Assembly: GCA_002197995.1 (NCBI GenBank)
Contig: NGZR01000001.1
Span: 14,713,501-14,777,500 of the forward strand
Direction: 5' to 3'
Source of the DNA: Gaeumannomyces sp. JS-464
Lineage: Eukaryota > Ascomycota > Sordariomycetes > Magnaporthales > Magnaporthaceae
DNA: 64,000 nucleotides
Shown here: positions 1 to 10,899 of the stretch, in pieces
How positions within the stretch are numbered: position 1 is the first letter of the stretch
How the letters are laid out: every line of letters starts with the position of its first letter
Position numbers and translations under genes: made by a program
The notes under the pieces: generated by a model
What the model was told of the DNA's origin: nothing
Seen by the model: only the letters and a program-made list of their open reading frames with translations
Database searches by the model: none

Positions 1-199
1 ACGCACCCGAAATGGGGAAAACGTTACTATTATATTAAATAAGCTAAATATAAGAAAAGGAAATGTAATTTTCGAAATCCTTTAATTTAGGAAAAATAAC
101 TTACGAATAAATTAAACTACCGGTTAAGTTTAATAAAAAAAAGCTATAAATAATTAAAACGGTTTACCAATTACGAAATTTAAATTGTAAATATAAAAA

Positions 200-3070
200 G
201 CAACGAAAAAAGGTTATAACGGTAATAAAACTTAGCAATTTATTTTTGCATTTAATATTAACGAATATACGATTATCCAAAATGGAAAGCGATTAAAACG
301 ACCAAACTAACGTTAAAAAACGGCTCGCGAATTTTTAAAAAATACTACAAATACGAGAAATTGTTTCGAAAAAACCTAAAAACGGTGCTTTTCGAATATA
401 AACCGTTCGATTTAAAAATTAAACTTAAGTTAAAAACGCAATTTAAATACCAAAAGCTGTACTAATTTAGCCTTTGGTAATAAAAAGTGTTAAAAAAACA
501 GCTAAAGGAAAACTTACGAAAAGGATATATTAAACTTTCCGATTTTTTAATAGGATATAGGATTTTATAAAAAAGAAAAAAAAACGAAACGGAGCGAATA
601 TACATCGACTACCGACTGTTAAACGAAGTTATAATAAAAGATCGGTATTTTTTGCCTTTTATCGACGAACTACGCGATAAGCTCGGCAAAGTCCAGTATT
701 TTACGGCTTTGGACTTACGGAAAGCTTATAGCTTAATACGTATTAAAAAGGCCAAAAATGGCTTACGGCTTTTAAAATAAAGCTTAAATGCTACGAATTT
801 TTAATAATAACCTTTAGGTTTACTAACGCGTTAATTACGTTCCAAAAAATAATTAATTATATATTACGCGAGTATTTTAACATTTTTATCCTCGCATATT
901 TAAACAATATTTTAATTTTTTCGAAAACGATGGAAAAATATAAATAGCACGTATATAAATGCTTCAAAAGCTGCTTAACGTAAAGCTTTTTATTAAGCTA
1001 AAAAAGTGCGAATAGCATTCGCAAAAAGTCGCTTTTTTAAGGTTTATAATTACATTTAAATAGGTTTGTATAAACTTTAAAAAAGTTAAAAAAGTTAAAA
1101 AATGGCTTATATTTAAAAACGTTACGAAAGTACGAAAGTTTTTAAAATTTTTAAGCTTTTACAAACGATTTATCCGTGGTTATAGCAAAATCGCTATACT
1201 ATTTATAAACCTTACTAAAAACGACCACTAGTTTTATTAGGAAAGGTAAAAATAAAAGGCTTTTAAGCAATTACAAAACGCCGTATTAAAAAAACCAATA
1301 TTAAAATTTCCAAATTTAAAAAACCTTTCGAGGTTAAAACTAACGCGTTGAATTACGCGATCGGCGGTTAACTCGAACAGCGAAACGATTAAAAACGGTT
1401 GCATTTTTGCGCGTTTTTTTTGCAAAAGCTAAATAAACCTAAATTAAATTACCAAATTTATAATAAAAAACTTTTAACGATAATCCGAGCATTTAAAAAG
1501 TGGCGGTTATACTTTTATAAAGCGAAATATTAAATTGTAATATATACGAACCACAAAAACGTAACGCACTTTATTATAAGCAAAAACCTAAACAAGCGAC
1601 AAATTCGTTAAAACGAGTTTTTATAAAACTACGACATTCGAATCGAATACCGAAAAAGGTCGGAAAACGGCCGGGCGGACGCTTTAAGCCGATAACCGGA
1701 TTATTAGGTTGCAATACTTAAAAAAACATAAGTAATTTTAGCGGAAAAACCAAACGGGTTTTTAATCCCGGCATAAAAGATGCTCGCTAAAACGGTTCGG
1801 TAAAAAAAGGTTTAAACCTTAAAAAAAATCCAATAAATTTACAGCCAGCTGGCATACGGCTATTAAAATGTAAAAAAAACGTAAAAACGGTTGCAATAAT
1901 ATTACAAATTTGCAAAAACTTAAGTTAAAGTACAAAACGCAATAAAAAATTGCGAAAGTTATGCTAAAAACAAAGCTAATAAGTATAAACCATATAAGTT
2001 ATTGCAACTTTTGCCAGCACCGAATAAAGCATGGCAAAAAGTTATTATAAACTTCGTTATTAAACTTTTTTAACCCAAAAAACCGATAACCGGAGTAAAG
2101 TACGATAATATATTAGTAATAGTGGATAAGCTTACCAAATACGCTTTGTTTTTACTATATAAAAAAAATAACGACGCTATAAAGCTAGCGTACGTTTTTA
2201 TTAAACACGTAATAGCGGAATACGGCATACCGAACCGTTTAATTACGAATAAAAACAAGCTATTTATAAGAAAATTTTAAAAAAAGCTTACAAATAAGTT
2301 AAAAGCGAAGCACTTTTTATTTATAATTTACCATTTTTAAACAAATAAATAAACGAAATGGATAAACTAAATTATAAAATAATATTTACATTTTTACGTT
2401 AATTACAAACAAAACGATTAAATATAATTACTTTTTATAGCTTAATTCGCTTATAATAGCTTAATTTATAAAAGCATAAAAATTACACCGTTTTATACGA
2501 ATTACGGGTTTACGCTTATAACGTATAAAAAACCTAAAACAGGAAAATATGTTTTAAAAGCGGAAATATAAGTAACGGAGTTTATTAAACTGTATAAACA
2601 TTTCCAAATAAAGCTAAAAAAGCTGCGGCATCGTATAGCTATTTAAACAAATAAAAAAAAGATTAAAAAACTAACCTTTAAAAAAGGGGATAACGTTTAC
2701 CTTTTTTAACGAAATATTAAAACAAAACGACTAAGCGATAAATTTAAACTATAAAAAACTAAAACTTTTTAAAATACTAAAAAAGGTTTCGAACGTAAAT
2801 TATAAATTCCAATTACTACCGATTATAAAATCCCACCCGGTTTTTTATATTTTCCTATTCGAATTAACGCTACCGGGTTTTAAAAGCGACGAATTAATGG
2901 AAATCGACCCGGAATAAAAATACGAAATTAATTTTTTTTTAAATTATAAGCCGAAAAACAAGCTTAAAAAGTACCTAATTAAATGGAAAAAGTACGACCA
3001 TAAAAAGAACACGTAAAAAAAAAACCAACCTTATAAACTGTTAAAAAGCTTTAACGAAATACCGGTAAAA
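200..3070 (+). pseudogene. G1 gypsy pol relic (RT, RNase H, integrase, chromodomain)
   Basis: Decayed polyprotein that once copied retrotransposon RNA and inserted the cDNA. RT lies at about 400-1050; its YLDD box at 897-908 now reads Tyr-Leu-Asn-Asn, so both catalytic Asp codons have become Asn by G-to-A. RNase H is near 1330-1600. The integrase core is near 2090-2420, aligned by a VDKLTKYALF-like stretch. A chromodomain-like C-terminus at about 2870-3060 keeps the pattern YLIKWKKYDH. Stops occur throughout, so no product is expected. Domain limits are approximate because the reading frame shifts. Confidence 0.88.
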
Positions 3071-3162
3071 GCGCTTATAAAAAGGTTAGCAAAAGGACGG
3101 CAAAACGACGATCTTTTTTAAAAACATTTGCGATATTTCCAAAAAAAACCGCCGGTTTTCCT

Positions 3163-3233
3163 AGCTTAACCGGAAATCGAACCCGGGATTTACAAAATAG
3201 GTGTTATAAATAATACCGCTTTACTATTAGGTT
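3163..3233 (-). other. tRNA-like module a of G1
   Basis: A 71-nt tRNA-like sequence antisense to pol. It has a T-arm core GGTTCGATT inside a CCGGG/CCGG stem and acceptor ends that pair once RIP changes are allowed for. The least mutated copy is at 20809-20879. A secure anticodon cannot be assigned. The position, just after the chromodomain, is the same in G1-G4. It is more likely a component of the element than a working tRNA gene. Confidence 0.6.
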
Positions 3234-3294
3234 AAAAAAAAGCAGCATTTACCGGAACTAAATAAAGCAAAAAAGTTTACGCCAAACGGTTAGC

Positions 3295-3314
3295 AAAAAA
3301 AAAAAAAAAAAAAA
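3295..3314 (-). terminator. T-tract between tRNA-like modules, G1
   Basis: Twenty consecutive A on the + strand, i.e. T20 on the strand of the tRNA-like modules. It follows module b and a hairpin-like spacer, the position expected for an RNA polymerase III terminator. Function is inferred only; it could also be a poly-A remnant of a SINE-like insertion. Confidence 0.4.
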
Positions 3315-3366
3315 GACAAAAGTTTAATAAGCTCCGGGGCAAGCTTAAAAATTTATCGACCTTTAC

Positions 3367-3438
3367 GATCGTGCCGGGATTCGAACCCGAAATTTCGGCA
3401 AAAAAACCAAAACCACGCTTAATACGCTATAAAACTTA
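3367..3438 (-). other. tRNA-like module b of G1
   Basis: Second tRNA-like sequence on the - strand. It carries a B-box/T-arm GGGTTCGAATCCC and an A-box-like TAGCGTATTAAG. The acceptor 3' side is CACGATC. The equivalent lies at 6486-6557, 21010-21081, 34096-34166 and 52719-52788. It is decayed like its host element and unlikely to be charged as a tRNA. Confidence 0.6.
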
Positions 3439-3519
3439 AAAAAGTTGTTAAAAAAATTACAATTTACTTTAATTAAAAAAGGCAAACAAGTTTAGGTTAA
3501 AATTAACTTTAAACGTTTG

Positions 3520-3774
3520 CTAACCAAAGGAAAAAGAAAAAGCTACAAATGGCTTAAACTGTAAAAAAGCCCGGCGAGCCTCCCGGTCGGCCTCTTCCCG
3601 CTCGACACGTTTTAATTTCTTTATAGCGTTAATACCACGACGGATTGCACGCATTTTCTTTTTAAACCATACTTTTTTTTGTTTTCGCAAACGCTCGAGT
3701 TTGTTATCCAAAGCACGACGTTCGTTGTCCAAAACGCGACGTTTTTCCTCCACCGTTTCGATTTTCGCTTTCAT
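3520..3774 (-). CDS. Antisense coiled-coil ORF of gypsy family, G1 copy
   Basis: An 84-codon open frame on the strand opposite to gag-pol. The protein is highly charged with heptad-like Glu/Lys/Arg/Leu spacing (ERRALDNKLERLRKQK), then a basic patch (RRGINAIKKL) and an acidic/basic tail. Homologous sequence on the same relative strand occurs in G2, G3, G4 and G6. Upstream on the - strand (3775-4000) the similarity continues with stops, so the original protein was longer and this ATG may be internal. I do not recognise a named family. A DNA- or RNA-binding accessory protein is conceivable but not shown. Confidence 0.45.
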   Translation of the reverse strand: MKAKIETVEEKRRVLDNERRALDNKLERLRKQKKVWFKKKMRAIRRGINAIKKLKRVEREEADREARRAFLQFKPFVAFSFSFG

Positions 3775-4147
3775 TTGCTGGTATTAAAAGCCGATAAAAC
3801 GAAGTTAATTAAGCGAAAAACTTAAAATGTCGCAATTTGTGCGGTTCCGATTAAAGCATTTCACGTATCGAAAGGAGTTTTAAAAAAAGGCTTCGCACTT
3901 TTCACGTTTTAAAACCTCGTAATAAAAAAAGCAAAAAGGCATTTTAAAAAAGGAAAAAACGATTTAAGCAAGCAAGTTTTTACGCTAAAAGGTTTTTTTC
4001 GTAAAAGAACGTTTTCGCATTTAACTATACATTTTGTTAAACTAAAAAAAGGATAGAAAATGGTAAAAAAGAAAAGTACTTACCATTAATAAAAAGCGGG
4101 GCGATAAAACGTAGTTAAAAGGATTTAGCTTAAAAAGGGGAACCTAA

Positions 4148-4624
4148 TATTACGACCAATATGCAAGCCCCGGGGCGGCAAAACGGAAAGGGCTTTAAAC
4201 GGTGCCTTTGCTTCGCACCCGGACACGTGGAGTTACGTAACTTTAGCTAAATCTTTAAATTTGTGTTAAAAAAGCCACAAATTTATAAAGCTAAAAGGAT
4301 TTTTAAATTTGTGCCAGCGAAACCACAAATTTACAAAGCCAAAAGGATTTTTAAATTTATGTTAGCGAAATTACAAATTTACAAATTTAACTTAACATAA
4401 AACAAAAGGCAGCGTGTATATAAAAGATGGATTTCCTATTATTTTAAGTAGCTTTAATTAAGGCTTCGGCATTAATTAACCTAAGTTAGCTCCTAAGCAT
4501 CTTTTAGGGCAAGCAATTAAATTGTCATTTTAAGTTACGTGTTCCCCTGTTTACCAGCACTAGCGATACTGTCCTTTTTAACCCCGAGGTGCTTTACTTT
4601 AGGAGCAAACCCTTAATTGTAACA
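4148..4624 (+). repeat. G1 3' LTR (477 bp)
   Basis: Starts TATTACGACC (TGTTACGACC in other copies, TG changed to TA) and ends CCTTAATTGTAACA. It contains three tandem hairpin-forming units (about 4251-4390) built on AAATTTGTG...CACAAATTT, then a TATA-like TATATAAAA near 4413, which marks the LTR promoter. Confidence 0.92.
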
Positions 4625-5317
4625 CTTGGGCGATAGGGTGCAGGCCTTTCGATTAGCTGGCAATAAGCACTTCGAACTTTTGCCAGCCTACTTTTTCTGC
4701 TCTTTTGGCTTAGTTGCGTTGCCGACGTCGTTGTTAAAAAAAGTCGGAAAACGCGGTTTAAATAAAGCTAAATAGCTTGTTAAAACCTGTTATGCATTCA
4801 GCTCATTTTAATGGCCCGCAATACCAAAATAGCCGGGTTTCCTTAGCGGCTATTAACAGTAGGTCCGACGGGAAGATTTTTTTTAAAGGAAGGTCGCCGG
4901 GGGTAGGAAGGGAGGGGAAAGGAAAGGAAAGGGGCACTTGTGCCGGTGCTACCGTCGTGGGTGCCTTTCTAGCCCTAAACGAGCCTTGTTGGGTGTTGCG
5001 AATTCCGCAACGGGGACGGCGTGGTCGGGTGTGCTAACGTGCGGGGGGGCCCGGGTGGCAGCGACGCGTTTTTCCAGGCCGTTAAACCGATAAAAAGGGC
5101 GCGCGCCACCCTATTAGCTGAAGGGGGGGGGGCCGTTAGCAACGGTATGTTGCCGTCGCTAGCGCCGTTAGCGGGCGTGGTTATTGGTATTAGGTCGCTA
5201 ATTGGCGGGTGTTAAAAATTTGTATGCAATTTGGCAGTGTGCATTAACAGCGCGATGTTAAGAATTAAGAAATTCGAGGAAGGTGCCATTTTATGGTTAA
5301 AAAGCTGCAAAAGGTAA
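4625..5317. other. GC-richer spacer outside the pogo transposon
   Basis: This stretch is clearly less AT-rich than the surrounding repeats and includes a purine tract of G and A at about 4893-4933 and a G/C cluster at 5040-5130. Two short open frames (4777-5037 and 5021-5215) show no recognisable motif. It is probably host sequence that lay next to the transposon before the gypsy insertions. I see no gene I can support. Confidence 0.5.
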
Positions 5318-5319
5318 TA

Positions 5320-5367
5320 CTTGTACGGTTTTAAAACAGCCGCACGAATCGGCTTTTTAAAGATAAA
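5320..5367 (+). repeat. Left TIR of pogo element, outer part
   Basis: Matches the reverse complement of 23152-23199 apart from mostly transition differences. G2 inserted right after it, duplicating ATAAA (5363-5367 and 12806-12810). Confidence 0.85.
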
Positions 5368-5814
5368 TGTTATAATTAAGGGTTTACTTTTAAAGTAAGC
5401 ACTTCGGGGGTGGAAAGGACAGTATCGCTAGTTTGGTGGACAAGGGAACACGTGAGTTAAAAGGACAATTTAATTGCTTACCCTAAGGGATGCTTAAAAG
5501 CTAACTTAAGTTAACTAATGCCGAAGCTTTAGTTAAAACTACCTAAAACAATAGGAAATCCATTTTTTATATACACGCTGCCTTTTGCCTTACGTTAAGT
5601 TGGATTTATAGCTTCGCTATAAATTTACAAATCCTTTTTAAATTTGTTACTTTGTTACAAATCCACAAATCCCTTTTAGGATTTATTACTTTGTTATAAA
5701 TCCACAAATCCTTTTTTAATTTACGTAACTTTACGTAACCGGGGCGAAGCGAAGGTACTACTTTAGGGCCCTTTTTACCTTGCTGTCCTAAAAGCTTGCA
5801 TGCTAGTCGTAATA
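5368..5814 (-). repeat. G2 3' LTR
   Basis: 447 bp. On the + strand it starts TGTTATAATTAAGGG and ends CTAGTCGTAATA, the reverse complement of the family LTR. Confidence 0.93.
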
Positions 5815-6059
5815 TTAGGTTTCCCTTTTTAAGCTAAGTTTTTTTAACCACGTTTTATCGCCCCGCCTTTTGTTAATGGTAAATACTTTCCTTTTTTACC
5901 ATTTCCCGTCCTTTTTTTATTTTAATAAAATGTTTGGTTAAGTGCGAAAACGCTTTTTCGCGAAAAAAACCGTTAATCGCAAAAAGCTTTTAGCGATTAT
6001 TCTTTTTAATTATTACGAAGTGCCTTTTTGTTTTTACTATTACGAGGTTTTAAAACGTA

Positions 6060-6400
6060 AAAAGTGTAAAGCTTTTTTTTAAAACTCGTTTCGATGCGTG
6101 GAATGTTTTCGGATTAATCGCTCGAAGTGCGACATTTTAAAGCTTTTTTTTTTTTTAAGCTTCGGAATATTATTACCTAGCATTTTAAACTCGAAGCTAA
6201 GCTGGAAAAAGCGGGAAAAAAAGTTTTCCGTTTTCGAAAACAAAAACGAATGTAGTTGGAAAAGATAATGCGCGCGGTGCGTCGCGGCATTAATTCGGTG
6301 GAGGAGTTGGAACGTGTTAAACGGGAGGAGGCCGACCAAGCGGCTTATTAGGCTGCCTCGCATTTCGAGCCTTTTGTGGCTTTTTCCGTTTTTTTTTAAT
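6060..6400 (+). pseudogene. Antisense coiled-coil ORF relic, G2 copy
   Basis: On the + strand, opposite to G2 gag-pol, this region encodes pieces similar to the G1 antisense ORF. Best preserved is a segment with RRGINSVEELERVKREEADQ near 6270-6345. Stops interrupt it. The position between the 3' LTR and the tRNA-like modules matches G1. Confidence 0.5.
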
Positions 6401-6485
6401 TGGCAAATGCCCGGGGTTAATTTTAACTTGGACTTGTTTGCCTTTTTTAACTAAGGTAAATTGTAACTCCTTTTAATAACTTCCT

Positions 6486-6557
6486 TAAGTTTTATAGCGC
6501 ATTGGGCGTAGCTTTAGTCTTTTTGCTAAAATTTCGGGTTCGAATCCCGGCACGACC
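6486..6557 (+). other. tRNA-like module b of G2
   Basis: Has the A-box-like TAGCGCATTGGGCG and the T-arm TCGGGTTCGAATCCCGG, acceptor 3' side CACGACC. It is one of the better preserved copies of module b and is antisense to G2 gag-pol. Confidence 0.65.
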
Positions 6558-6564
6558 GTAAAGG

Positions 6565-6631
6565 TCGATAAGTTTTCAGGCTTGCCCCGAAGCTTATCGA
6601 GCTTTTATTTTCTCTTTTTTTTTTTTTTTTT
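6565..6631 (+). terminator. Hairpin plus T17 tract after module b, G2
   Basis: TCGATAAG (6565-6572) pairs with CTTATCGA (6593-6600) around a GC-rich loop, followed by T17 at 6615-6631. tRNA-like head, perfect 8-bp stem and T-tract together resemble a polymerase III transcription unit. This is inferred from architecture only. Confidence 0.45.
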
Positions 6632-6690
6632 GCTAACCGTTCGGCGCAAACTTTTTACTTTATTTGGTTCCGGTAAGTGCTATTTCTTTT

Positions 6691-6761
6691 AACTTAATAG
6701 TAAAACGGTATTATTTATAGCACTTATTTTATAGGTCCCGGGTTCGATTTCCGGCTAAGCT
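6691..6761 (+). other. tRNA-like module a of G2
   Basis: 71 nt. Acceptor ends AACTTAA and CTAAGCT pair if two G-to-A changes are undone. The T-arm reads CCGGGTTCGATTTCCGG. Same strand as module b, antisense to pol. Confidence 0.6.
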
Positions 6762-6869
6762 AAAAAAACCGGCGGTTTTTTTTAAAAATATCGCGGGTGT
6801 TTTTAAAAAAGATCGTTGTTTCGCCGTTTTTTTGCTGGTTAACCTTTTTATAATTGTTTTAGCTAATAT

Positions 6870-9800
6870 TTTCGTAAAATGTTTTAGCAATTCCTAAAGT
6901 TGGTTTTTTTTCCCACGTGTTTTTTTCGTGGCCGTACTTTTTCCATTTAGCCAAATACTTTTTAGGCTTATGTTTTAGCTTATAATCCAGGATTTTTTCG
7001 ATTTCGTATTTTTATTTTAAATCGACTTTTATTAATTCGTCGCTTTTAAAGCCCGGTAACGCTAATTCGAATAAGGAAATATAAAAAACCGGGTGGGATT
7101 TTATAATTAGCGGTAATTGAAGTTTATAATTTACGTTTAAAACTTTTTTTAATATTTTAAACGGTCTTAGTTTTTTATAGTTTAATTTATCGTTCGGTCG
7201 TTTTGTTTTAATATTTCGTCGAAAAAGATAAACGCTATCCCTTTTTTTAAAAGTCGGTTTTTCGATTTTTTTTTGTTTATTTAAATAGCTATGCGGTGCC
7301 GTAGCTTTTTTAGCTTTATTTAAAGGTGTTTATGCAGTTTAATAAGCTCCGTTATTTATATTTCCGCTATTAAAGCATGTTTTTTACTTTGGGCTTTTTA
7401 TACGTTGTAAGCGTAAACCCGTAGTTCGCATAAAACGGTGTAATTCCTATGCTTTTATAAACTAAGCTATTATAAGCGAATTAAGCTATAAAAATAGTTA
7501 TATCCAATCATTTTGTTTATAATTAACGTAATAACGTAAATACTGCTTTATAATTTAATTCGTCCGTTTCGTTTATTTATTTGTTTAAAAGTGGTAAGCC
7601 GTAAATAAAAAGTGTTTAGCTTTTAGCAAAGCCGTAAGCCCTTTTTAAAACTTGCTTGTAAATAGCTTATTTTTATCCGTAATTAAGCGGTTCGGCGTGC
7701 CGTGTTCCGTTATTACGTGTTTAATAAAAACGTACGTTAATTCGATAGCGTTACTGCTTTTTTATACGGTAAAAGCAAAGCATATTTGGTTAGCTTGTTT
7801 ATTATTACTAATACACTGTCGTATTTTACTTTAATTATCGGTTTTTTAAATTAAAAAAGTTTAATAACGAAATTTATAATAACTTTTTGCCACGCTCCGT
7901 CCGGTGCTAGCAAAGGTTATAACAACCTATACGGTTTATGCCTATTGGTTTTGTTTTTGGCATAATTTTCGCAATTTTTTATTGCGTTTTGTATTTCGGC
8001 TCGAGTTTTTGCAAACCTGTGATATTGTTATAACTATTTCCACGTTTTTTTTACGCTTTAATAGCCGTATACCAGCTGGTTATAAATTTGTTAAATTTTT
8101 TTTAAGGTTTAAACTTTTCCTTACCGGACCGTTTTAACGAACATTTTTTATACCGGGATTAAAAATCCGTTTAATCTTTCCGTTAAAATTACTCGTTTTT
8201 TTTAAATACCGCGACCTAATAGTTCGGTCGTCGGCTTAAAGCATTCGCCCGGCCGTTTTCCGACTTTTTCCGGTATTTAATCCAAATATCGTAGTTTTAC
8301 AAAAATTCGTTTTAACGAATTTATCGCTTATTTAAATTTTTGCTTATGGTAAAATATATTAAGTTTTTATAGTTCGTATATACTACGACCTAATGCTTTG
8401 CTTTATAAAAGTGTGGCCGCCACTTTTCGAGTGCTCGGATTATCGCTAAAAGTTTTTTATCGTAAATTTGGTAATTTAACTTAAATTTATTTAGTTTTTG
8501 CGAAACGAACGTATAAAAGTGCAACCGTTTTTAATCGTTTCGCTTTTTAAAATGGCCGCCGATCGCGTAATTCGACGCGTTAGTTTTAACTTCGAAAGGT
8601 TTTTTTAGGTTTAAAAGTACCAATATTGGTTTTTTTACCACGGCGTTTTATAATTGCTCGAAAGCCTTTTATTTTTGTTTTCCTTAATAAAACTAATGGT
8701 CGTTTTTGGTAAAGTTCGTAAATAATATGGCGATTTTGCTATAATTACGAATAAACCGTCGGTAAAAGTTTAAAAACTTTAAAAACCTTCGTATTTTTGT
8801 AACGTTTTTAAATATAAGTTACTTTTTAACTTTTTCAACTTTTTTAAAATCTATATAAACCTGTCCAAATGTAATTACGAATTTTAAAAAAGCGATTTTT
8901 TACGAATGCCATTCGCATTTTTCTAGTTTAATAAAAAGCTTTATATTAAGTAGCTTTTTAAATACCTTATATACGTGTTGCTTATATTTTTCCATCGTTT
9001 TTAAAAAAATTAGGATATTATCTAAATACGCGAGGACGAAAACGTCGAAATATTCGCGTAATATATGGTTAATTATCTTTTAAAACGTGGCTAATGCGTT
9101 AGTAAGCCCGAAAGTTATTACCAAAAATTCGTAATATCCAAGCTTTGTTTTAAAAGCCGTAAGCCACTTTTAGCCCTTTTTAATCCGTATTAAGCTATAA
9201 GCTTTCCGTAGGTTTAAAGTCGTAAAATATTAGGCTTTGCCGAGCTTGTTTCGTAATTCGTCGATAAAAGGTAAAAAATATCGATTTTTAATCGTAGCTT
9301 TATTTAATAAGCGGTAATCGATGCATATTCGCTCCGTTTTATCTTTTTTTCTTTTTTATAATATTTTATATCCTATTAAAAAATCGGAAAATTTAATATA
9401 TCCTTTTCGTAAATCGTTTTCCAATTGTTTTTTTTAGCACTTTTTCCTATTAAAAGCTAAGCTGGTACAGCTTTTAGTATTTAAGCTATATGTTTGGTTT
9501 AAGCTTAATTTTAAAGTCGAACGGTTTATATTCGGGAAGCACCGTTTTTAAGTTTTTCTTAAACAATTTCTCGTACTTATAGTATTTTTTCGGAATATTT
9601 GCGAACCGTTTTTTAGTTAATTTATTTTAATCGCTTTCCGTTTTGAATAATCGCGTATTCGTTAATGCTAAATGCAAAAATGGATTGCCAAGTTTTATTA
9701 CCGTCGTAACCTTTTTTCGTTGCTTTTTATGCTTACGGTTTAAAGTTTATAATTGGTAAATTGTTTTAGTTATTCGTAGCTTTTCCCATTGGATTTAACC

Positions 9801-10650
9801 GGTAGCCCAATTTATTCGTAAATTATTTTTTTAAACCAAAGGATTTTAAAAATCACGTTTCCTTTTTTTATATTTAGCTTATTTAATATAATAGTAACGT
9901 TTTCTTATTTTAGGTGCGTAATGTTACTGGTTGCGTTTTTTAATCGATTTATCTTTTATTATAAGCGATAGGTATTTTTTCGACCGTTTTAAATTAATAC
10001 GGTTAGCGTTTTTACCTCGTGGGAATTTTATACCGTTTAACCGTTTATAACGATACGTAATCGCTTTATGCTTCGCAATCGACCATTATTTTAACCTTTT
10101 TCCTTTAATATTCCATCCGGAATATTAATAGGTTATACAGTTAACTCGATTTTGCTATTACGAAGGTTTTTGTCGGTTTTTCCTTTTTTTATTCCGTGCT
10201 TTCCGCTTAGGTGGTTTTTTTAGTTTTTAGTAAAAAAAACGCGTACCGTACGTTCGTCCTTTTATCCGGGTTGAATAAAACGTACGCTTATGCGATCCTT
10301 TAATGCTAAGCTTTCGCTTTTTATGCCATATGCTTTTTGCATTCCGTAATTTCGCATTTTTTTTAATTAAGCGTTTTAGTAACGCATAGCATCGAGTACC
10401 GTTCGTTAAGTTTGAAAATTGCGGTAAATTTGCCAATCCGGGCTGGTTTTTACCGTGGCAATTAAAATGCCAAACGGGCTTAATTTTTAACTCGCTTCCT
10501 AATTTCCGTAAAAAGAAATCGTATTTAAACTTAAGTTATAAATGAAATTTGCATTTTCCGTAAATGCATTTTGCTTAAAAAAGGTACAAATGTTTAAAAT
10601 GTTTCATATCGATATTAAAGTGGTTTTTAAAATTTAGCGCGGCTTATTTT
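6870..10650 (-). pseudogene. G2 gypsy pol relic with chromodomain
   Basis: Read right to left: reverse transcriptase to about 8850, RNase H near 8600-8450, integrase near 8000-7400, and a chromodomain-like end near 7090-6890. The RT box at 9028-9017 reads Tyr-Leu-Asp-Asn: the first Asp survives, the second is Asn (GAT to AAT). Frequent stops rule out a product. The region 9500-10650 (protease/RT junction) aligns with G3 but has no motif I can name safely. Confidence 0.88.
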
Positions 10651-10899
10651 GGCTTATTTGCGTCGTTAAACTTGTAGCTAGCATACTTAATTTCTTGTTA
10701 ATCGTTAAACTACGATAAAAGTTAACCGTTGTTTTCGTTCGCTAAAATAGCGTAATATAACGGCCTATTTAGGTATTTTAAAACTTTAACGTTTTAAAAA
10801 CACACCGAAATATCGAAAAGCGTAAAAGCGTGCTAGTTTTTCCAGCTTGCTTGCTTTTCGCGAATTATGGGTACGAAGGTTTCGCCGTTTAAACTTTTC

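Larger units (their letters stand above)
1..4624 (+). mobile_element. Gypsy chromovirus G1, 3' part, RIP-decayed
   Basis: Right-hand part of a Ty3/gypsy element that enters from the left edge. Order on the + strand is reverse transcriptase, RNase H, integrase, chromodomain, a non-coding 3' region and the 3' LTR. The same order recurs in G2, G3, G4 and G6, and complete members are about 7.2-7.5 kb without nested insertions. Many in-frame stops are TAA/TAG where other copies keep CAA, CAG or TGG. The 5' LTR and gag lie outside the window, so no target duplication can be tested. Confidence 0.93.

Noticed and set aside
3163..3438. Functional host tRNA genes
   Set aside because: The sequences recur at the same place in several copies of one transposon family, carry RIP changes and have no dependable anticodon stem-loop. 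Called tRNA-like modules instead.
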